From positions 1 to 64,000 of the forward strand of contig NZ_JAKFUM010000008.1 of the NCBI RefSeq assembly GCF_021732705.1: a stretch of DNA of 64,000 nucleotides, written 5' to 3'. Source of the stretch: Nevskia sp. GTDB lineage: Bacteria; Pseudomonadota; Gammaproteobacteria; Nevskiales; Nevskiaceae. Both the position numbers and the translations under genes were made by a program. This document shows positions 54,076-64,000 of the stretch, one piece after another. The notes beneath the pieces were generated by a model. That model had not been told where the DNA came from. It saw only the letters and a list, made by a program, of their open reading frames with translations, and did no database searches. Position 1 is the first letter of the stretch. Each line of letters begins with the position of its first letter.

Positions 54076-55539
54076 TTAGCGCGGCAGGTCGGAGCTTCCC
54101 ATCAGGAACTGGTCGACTTCGCGGGCGGCCTGGCGGCCTTCGCGGATCGCCCAGACCACCAGCGACTGGCCACGGCGGATGTCGCCGGCAGCGAACACCT
54201 TCTCGACATTGGTCTTGTAGCAGCCTTCGCCATCGGTGGTGGCCTTGGCGTTGCCGCGGGCGTCCTTCTCGATGCCGAACGCGTTCAGCACGGCTTCGGC
54301 CGGGGAGACGAAGCCCATCGCCAGCAGCACGAGGTCGGCCTTCATCTCGAACTCGGAGTTCGGGATTTCCTGCATCTTGCCGTCCTTCCACTCGACCTTG
54401 CAGGCGACGAGCTTTTCGACCTTGCCATCCTTGCCTTCGAAACGCTTGGTGGCCACCGACCAGTCGCGGTTGCAGCCTTCCTCGTGGCTGGACGAGGTGC
54501 GCAGCTTGGTTGGCCAGTACGGCCACACCAGCGGCTTGTTCTCGGCTTCCGGCGGCTGCGGCAGCAGCTCGAACTGAGCGACGCTGGCCGCGCCGTGACG
54601 GTTCGAGGTGCCGACGCAATCGGAACCGGTGTCGCCGCCACCGATCACGACGACATGCTTGCCGTCGGCCCGGATCTGCGCCTTGACCTTGTCGCCGGCA
54701 TCGACCTTGTTCTGCAGCGGCAGGAACTCCATCGCGAAATGGATGCCCTTCAGGTCACGGCCCGGCACCGGCAGGTCGCGCGGGGTTTCGGCGCCACCGG
54801 TCAGCAGCACGGCATCGAACTGCGCTTTCAGCTCGTCCGGGCTGATCGTTTCCTTGGCCCAGTTGGTGATCGTGCCGAGCTTGCCGCCGCCGACGTAGAC
54901 GCCGGTGCGGAACACGACACCTTCGGCCTTGAGCTGTTCGAGGCGACGGTCGACGTTGGCCTTGTCCAGCTTGAAGCCGGGGATGCCGTAGCGCAGCAGG
55001 CCGCCGATGCGGTCGTTCTTCTCGAACACCGTCACGTCATGGCCGGCGCGCGCGAGCTGCTGCGCGGCGGCGAGACCGGCCGGGCCGGAGCCGACGATGG
55101 CGATCTTCTTGCCGGTCTTGACCGCCGCGATCTGCGGCACGACCCAGCCGTTTTCCCAGCCCTTCTCGATGATGAAGTTCTCGATCGACTTGATGCCGAC
55201 CGGATCGTTGTTGACGTTCAGCGTGCATGCCGCTTCGCACGGCGCCGGGCAGATGCGGCCGGTGAACTCCGGGAAGTTGTTGGTGGAGTGCAGCGTGTCG
55301 AGCGCGTTCTTGTAGTCCTGGCTGTAAACCAGATCGTTCCAGTCCGGAATGATGTTGTTGACCGGGCAGCCGGTCGTGCAGAACGGCGTGCCGCAGTTCA
55401 TGCAGCGCGCGGCCTGCGTCTTGGCCTTTTCGTCCTCGAGCACGAGAACGAATTCCTTGTAGTGCTTCACCCGCTCCGGAACCGGAAGATAGCCTTCCTT
55501 CTGGCGCTGGAATTCGATGAAACCGGTGGTCTTGCCCAT
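54076..55539 (-). CDS. gltD: Glutamate synthase (NADPH) small subunit
   Basis: Transfers electrons from NADPH to the large subunit for glutamate synthesis from glutamine and 2-oxoglutarate. The 487-residue protein has the N-terminal iron-sulfur cysteines ([15 protein letters not shown] and [10 protein letters not shown]), the FAD motif [13 protein letters not shown] and the NADPH motif [11 protein letters not shown]. It lies 84 bases after gltB, as an operon. Confidence 0.97.
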   Translation of the reverse strand: MGKTTGFIEFQRQKEGYLPVPERVKHYKEFVLVLEDEKAKTQAARCMNCGTPFCTTGCPVNNIIPDWNDLVYSQDYKNALDTLHSTNNFPEFTGRICPAPCEAACTLNVNNDPVGIKSIENFIIEKGWENGWVVPQIAAVKTGKKIAIVGSGPAGLAAAQQLARAGHDVTVFEKNDRIGGLLRYGIPGFKLDKANVDRRLEQLKAEGVVFRTGVYVGGGKLGTITNWAKETISPDELKAQFDAVLLTGGAETPRDLPVPGRDLKGIHFAMEFLPLQNKVDAGDKVKAQIRADGKHVVVIGGGDTGSDCVGTSNRHGAASVAQFELLPQPPEAENKPLVWPYWPTKLRTSSSHEEGCNRDWSVATKRFEGKDGKVEKLVACKVEWKDGKMQEIPNSEFEMKADLVLLAMGFVSPAEAVLNAFGIEKDARGNAKATTDGEGCYKTNVEKVFAAGDIRRGQSLVVWAIREGRQAAREVDQFLMGSSDLPR

Positions 55540-55623
55540 GGTGAACTCTCTACGGATAACGATGGATCGTGCGGCGCCAGGTCAGCTCAGGATCAGCGAC
55601 GAGTGGGGGAATGAGTCCCGGCC

Positions 55624-60363
<4,740 letters not shown>

Positions 60364-60442
60364 GGCGGACCTGACAGTCAATCGGACAAGGGCTGGGAGC
60401 GTACTGCGCCGCAACAAAAATGCCAAGCAAATTTCCGCACAA

Positions 60443-60510
60443 TAATTGGGGTCAGATACACATTAATTCGGCCGGGTCATCGCCTTCCAATTAATTGGGG
60501 ACAGATTATT
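60443..60510. repeat. RAYT-associated repeat pair, copy C
   Basis: Two arms of the AATTGGGG(T/A)CAGAT family in direct orientation: 60443-60467, a 25-bp perfect match (inverted) to 47035-47059, and a diverged arm at about 60491-60510 preceded by the palindrome CCAATTAATTGG (60487-60498). They lie between the 3' end of the RAYT gene and the start of gltB, within the likely gltB promoter region. Confidence 0.85.
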
Positions 60511-60563
60511 TATGATCGGCAAACGACTGAATCTGAACGTTAATCAGGGAAACAGGGGACCGA

Positions 60564-61259
60564 TCAGGCCGATTTCTGGCGGTTCGGACGCCCGGGGCGG
60601 CCGCGTGTCATCCGACGGTCGGTCTGTTTCTGGAGATCGTCGAGGAACTCCGGCGTGCCGAGTGCCCAGCCCTTGAGCGCCGATTCGGTCAACGCCGCCT
60701 GCTGATCGCGCGCCACGCCCTGCTGCACCAGATCGGCATACGCCGCTTCCCGCGCGAACGGCGTGTTGCCGAGGCCCCAATACAGCGCATGCGGCGTGAC
60801 CAGCCGATCGGTCGTCTGCCCGATGTGATGGCGATGGCTGGACCACGGCCAGTCCGCCGGCCGCGCGACGAGACCGGCGCGGACCGGATTCAGGTCGATG
60901 TAGGCCATGCAGGCCAGCAGGTAGCGATCGGTCTGGACCAGCGTCGCGCGATACCGGCCCTCCCACAGCGTGCCGGTACGGGCGTGGCGACGGTTGAAGA
61001 TCTGCACGTAGCGCCGGCCAACGGACTGCATCATCGACGGCAGTCCTTTCTCGGTCGACGGCGTCGCCAGCAGATGGAAATGGTTGCCCATCAGCACGTA
61101 GGCGTGGATCGCCACCTTGTCGCGCGCCGCGTACTCGGCGAGCAGGTCAAGCATCAGCCGCTGGTCGGCCTCGTCGACGAACACCGGCTGGCGGTTGTTG
61201 CCGCGCTGGATGACGTGATGCGGGTAACCGGGGACAGTCAGACGGGGTTGGCGGGCCAT
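60564..61259 (-). mobile_element. REP-associated tyrosine transposase (RAYT, Y1/HUH family)
   Basis: A 231-residue single-strand transposase: HUH metal site in YVLMGNHFHLL, catalytic Tyr in VGRRYVQIFNRRH, and the family motif TGTLWEGRYRATLV...YLLACMAYIDLNPVRAG. The C-terminus is basic (RGRPGRPNRQK). RAYTs are single-copy domesticated relatives of IS200/IS605 that move or maintain REP repeats. Repeats of the TAATTGGGGTCAG type flank its 3' side and occur at two other places in the window. It lies between dgt and gltB. Confidence 0.93.
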
Positions 61260-61301
61260 GGCGGTCTCCGGTGCACGCGCGGCAGCGGTCGGTCAGCGCG
61301 A

Positions 61302-61723
61302 GGTGCGAGCCAGACGAGTCGGCGACCGATCGCGGCCTGGCTGACCCTCACGACCGCTCACCGAAGCTGCCTCAAGTCATACAGCCGCGCGTGTTCGTCC
61401 TGGGCGTAGCGATGGCGACGCGAATCCCCGAGCGGCCCCCACGCGCGGTTTGCGTGGGTGCGGGCCAGGCGAGTAAGCGACCGATCGCGGCTTGGCTGAC
61501 CCTGACGACCGGTCACCGAAGCTGCCTCAAGTCGTACAGCCGCGCGTGTTCGTCCTGCGCGTAGCGATGGCGACGCGAGCCCCCGAGCGGGCCCCACGCG
61601 CGGTTTGCGTGGGTGCGAGCCAGGCGAGTCGGCGACCGATCGCGGCTTGGCTGACCCTGACGACCGGTCACCGGAGCTGCCTCAAGTCGTACAGCCGCGC
61701 GTGTTCGTCCTGAGCGTAGCGAT
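61302..61723. repeat. 155-bp tandem repeat (2.7 copies) derived from the dgt 3' end
   Basis: Copies at 61302-61456, 61457-61611 and 61612-61723 with an exact 155-bp period and few mismatches. Each contains, on the minus strand, the last 17 codons and stop of dgt (ending LYDLRQLR*). The two complete copies also hold a hairpin CCCACGC/GCGTGGG. The last copy is the real dgt end, and similarity to the dgt body stops after GTAGCGAT. It fills the 408-base gap between the RAYT gene and dgt; no separate gene is present. Confidence 0.95.
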
Positions 61724-62816
61724 CGGTCATGCCGGCAATGTAATCCGCCACGACCCGCGCCCGGCTGGTCACGCCGCCGGCGGCTTCGGCTTCGTCCGCC
61801 ATGGCGTGAAACTCCGGCGGCAGCAGGCGAATGTCGCCAAACAGCGCTTCGAACAGCTCGCGGACGATGCGCCGGGCCTTGTGCATCACCCGGTAGACCT
61901 GATGGTGCTTGTACAGGTGCTCGTACAGGAAGCGTTTCAGGTCGCGGTTGTCGCGCTCCATCGCCGGGCTGAACATGACCAGCGGCGTACCGTGCTCGCG
62001 CACGGCGTCGATGTCGGCGGGAGCGGCGTCGGCGAGCCGGCGCGCGGTTTCGGTCTGCAGGTCGATGACCAGCGCGTTGATCATCCGGCGGATGGTTTCG
62101 TGGCGCAGCTGGCGCGGCGTCAGGCTGGAGTAACGCGCGGTGACTTCGCCGTGGAAGCGCGCGAACAGCGGCACGTCGAGCAGCTGTTCGATGCTCAGGA
62201 TGCCGGCACGCAGGCCGTCGTCGACATCGTGATTGTTGTAGGCGATCTGGTCGGCGATGTTGGTCAGCTGCGCTTCGAGACCGGGCTGCAGTCCTTTGAG
62301 AAAACGCGCGCCGACATCGCCCAAGGTCGCCGCACGCGCCTGCGAGCAGTGCTTCAGGATGCCTTCGCGGGTTTCGAAGCTCAGGTTCAGGCCGCGGAAT
62401 TCGGCGTACTTGTCTTCGAGTTCGTCGACCACGCGCAGGCTTTGGGCGTTGTGTTCGAAGCCGCCGTGGGCCTTCATGCAGTCGTCGAGCGCATCCTGCC
62501 CGGCGTGGCCGAACGGCGTGTGGCCGAGGTCGTGCGCCAGCGCGATGGTTTCCGACAGGTCCTCGTTCAGCTGCAGGCTGCGGGCGAGGCTGCGGGCGAT
62601 CTGCGCGACTTCCAGCGAATGGGTCAGGCGATTGCGGAACAGGTCGCCTTCATGGCTGACGAAGACCTGGGTCTTGTATTCCAGCCGCCGGAACGCGGCC
62701 GAATGGATGATGCGGTCGCGATCCCGCTGGAACTCGCCGCGGCCCTGCGGGGGCGCCTCGGCATGACGACGGCCGCGCGTGCGGTCTTCGCGCGCGGCGT
62801 ACGGCGCAAGGTTCAT
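61668..62816 (-). CDS. dgt: dGTP triphosphohydrolase-like HD protein
   Basis: A 382-residue HD-domain dNTP triphosphohydrolase (dGTPase-like type 2) that cleaves dNTPs to nucleoside and triphosphate. Metal ligands are in [15 protein letters not shown] and [19 protein letters not shown] (HD), with a later Asp in [14 protein letters not shown]. The ATG overlaps the aroB stop (ATGA). Its final 17 codons are repeated twice downstream in the 155-bp tandem array. Confidence 0.95.
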   Translation of the reverse strand: MNLAPYAAREDRTRGRRHAEAPPQGRGEFQRDRDRIIHSAAFRRLEYKTQVFVSHEGDLFRNRLTHSLEVAQIARSLARSLQLNEDLSETIALAHDLGHTPFGHAGQDALDDCMKAHGGFEHNAQSLRVVDELEDKYAEFRGLNLSFETREGILKHCSQARAATLGDVGARFLKGLQPGLEAQLTNIADQIAYNNHDVDDGLRAGILSIEQLLDVPLFARFHGEVTARYSSLTPRQLRHETIRRMINALVIDLQTETARRLADAAPADIDAVREHGTPLVMFSPAMERDNRDLKRFLYEHLYKHHQVYRVMHKARRIVRELFEALFGDIRLLPPEFHAMADEAEAAGGVTSRARVVADYIAGMTDRYAQDEHARLYDLRQLR

Positions 62817-64000
62817 GACACCGGCAGCGCCGGGCGCGACTCGGTGGCGGGCTCGGTGCTGCAGAAGTGCGCGAGCGTGGCGTCGAGCGCGGCCGTGTCG
62901 AAATCCGCAGTCGTGGTGGACTCACCGATCGCGCGCATCAGCACCAGCCGCAGCTTGCCGGCCGCAACTTTCTTGTCGCGCGCCATCAGGCTGCGGAAAT
63001 CGTCCGGCGTCATGCCGGCGGGCGGGCGGATCGGCAGCCTCGCGCGCTCGATCAGGCGGATGCAGCGCTCGGCATCGTCCGGCTTCAGCCAGCCGAGGCG
63101 CATCGACAGATCGGCCGCCATCGCCAGACCGAGTCCGACCGCTTCGCCGTGCAGCCAGCTCTCGTACTTCGTGTAGGTCTCGACCGCGTGGCCGAAGGTG
63201 TGGCCCAGGTTCAGCAGGGTGCGCGGGCCGCCGGCCAGCGATTCGCGTTCGTCGAGCGCGACGATCCGGGCCTTCAGCTGGCAGCAGCGTTCGATCGCTT
63301 CAGCCAGTGCCGTGCCGTCGAGTTCGAGCAGCGCGTCCATGTCGCGTTCGAGCCGGGCGAACAGGCCGGAATCGCCGAGCATGCCGCACTTGATCACTTC
63401 GGCGATCCCGGCCGACAGCTCGCGCGGCGGCAGGGTGGCAAGCGTGCTGGTGTCGGCGTATACCGCCACCGGCTGGTGGAAGGCGCCGATCAGGTTCTTG
63501 CCGCGCGCGTGGTTGACGCCGGTCTTGCCGCCGACCGACGAATCGACCTGGCTGAGCAGGGTCGTCGGCATCTGCACGAAGGCGATGCCGCGCTGGTAGA
63601 TCGCGGCGACGAAGCCGGTCAGATCGCCGATGACGCCGCCGCCCAGCGCGATCAGCACGCCATCGCGGGCGATGCGGCTGGCCAGCAGCCAGTCCAGCAG
63701 CAGTTCGGCGTTGGCCAGCGTTTTCTGGGTTTCACCCGCCGGCAGCACGAAGGCGTGCTCGCGCGTCAGGCCGAGGGCATCGAGCACCGGATCGAGGTAA
63801 CGCGCGGCGACGTTGGCATCGGTGACGACGCGCAGCGGCTTGCCCTTGAGGTCCACGAACGACGCCGGATCGGCCAGCAGACCGGCACCGATGTTTAGCG
63901 GATAGCTGCGCTCGCCGAGCTCGACCTTCAGGACGCGGGTCAAGGGTTCAGGACGCGGACGCGGGGACGGTGGCGACGGGGCGGACGAAGTGGTCTTCAA
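62813..64000 (-). CDS. aroB: 3-dehydroquinate synthase (start uncertain at window edge)
   Basis: Second step of the shikimate pathway, NAD- and Zn-dependent. Signatures include the NAD-binding [19 protein letters not shown], the [19 protein letters not shown] segment and the zinc-site [12 protein letters not shown] and HGEAVGLG. The frame stays open to the window edge. The family start should lie near [18 protein letters not shown], about 20 codons in, where only a TTG is available, so the start may lie beyond the window. Coupled to dgt by a four-base overlap. Confidence 0.94.
   Translation of the reverse strand: MKTTSSAPSPPSPRPRPEPLTRVLKVELGERSYPLNIGAGLLADPASFVDLKGKPLRVVTDANVAARYLDPVLDALGLTREHAFVLPAGETQKTLANAELLLDWLLASRIARDGVLIALGGGVIGDLTGFVAAIYQRGIAFVQMPTTLLSQVDSSVGGKTGVNHARGKNLIGAFHQPVAVYADTSTLATLPPRELSAGIAEVIKCGMLGDSGLFARLERDMDALLELDGTALAEAIERCCQLKARIVALDERESLAGGPRTLLNLGHTFGHAVETYTKYESWLHGEAVGLGLAMAADLSMRLGWLKPDDAERCIRLIERARLPIRPPAGMTPDDFRSLMARDKKVAAGKLRLVLMRAIGESTTTADFDTAALDATLAHFCSTEPATESRPALPVS

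Noticed and set aside
61271-61597. Short open frames within the 155-bp tandem array
   Set aside because: They arise from the repeat read in shifting frames (155 is not a multiple of 3) and carry only the copied dgt tail.
61302-61723. Possible CRISPR array
   Set aside because: The units are 155 bp, contiguous and nearly identical throughout, without spacers, and derive from the dgt gene end.

Overview
The window is a high-GC bacterial chromosome segment, almost certainly from a gammaproteobacterium. The gene order from the left edge to about 7.6 kb (rRNA operon, tyrS, M23 peptidase, anmK, erpA, bactofilin, DUF6776-type protein, argC, hemJ) is, from memory, that of Pseudomonas and its relatives. 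Gene content (two TonB receptors, GltBD, HemE/PyrF, RppH, chromosomal CcdAB) and the very GC-rich codon use would suit a Nevskiales/Xanthomonadales-type organism. The species cannot be fixed from sequence reading alone.

Layout. 0-0.4 kb: leader and tandem promoters of an rRNA operon running off the left edge; only the first few bases of 16S rRNA are inside. 0.4-7.6 kb: conserved housekeeping block. 7.6-11 kb: iron storage (bfr, bfd) and a FecA-type TonB receptor with Fur-box-like sites. 11-20.9 kb: housekeeping genes (rppH, pdxH, acuI-like, a His-rich metal exporter, uppP and others). 21.1-26.7 kb: a Fur-box-headed iron-uptake operon, hemP - TonB receptor - Fe(II)/2OG hydroxylase - PepSY membrane protein - second hydroxylase. 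26.7-28.4 kb: a GDT1/TMEM165-type manganese exporter behind a yybP-ykoY riboswitch, and an acyltransferase. 28.5-31.2 kb: pyrF-hemE and a CcdAB toxin-antitoxin pair. 31.3-35.5 kb: a two-component system divergent from a DUF2306-like membrane protein and a catalase-like peroxidase. 35.5-47 kb: hrpA, an OmpA-family porin, SDR enzymes, a permease and a Tat-exported PhoD phosphatase. 47-53.5 kb: the accessory stretch, with two proteins of unknown function flanking a lower-GC gene for a nuclease-NACHT NTPase fusion. 54-60.4 kb: gltBD. 60.4-64 kb: a REP-associated (RAYT) transposase, a 155-bp tandem repeat made from the 3' end of dgt, then dgt and aroB.

The most distinctive item is the single-gene nuclease-NACHT NTPase at 49.4-51.7 kb, which has the architecture of bacterial NACHT antiphage proteins and base composition unlike its neighbours. 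Others are the triplicated dgt terminus, where the copied codons differ only synonymously; RAYT-linked repeats at 12.4, 47.0 and 60.4 kb; the manganese riboswitch; the two-hydroxylase HemP operon; and a duplicated ribosome-binding site plus start codon at the first TonB receptor gene. No tRNA gene, CRISPR array or insertion sequence other than the RAYT was recognised.
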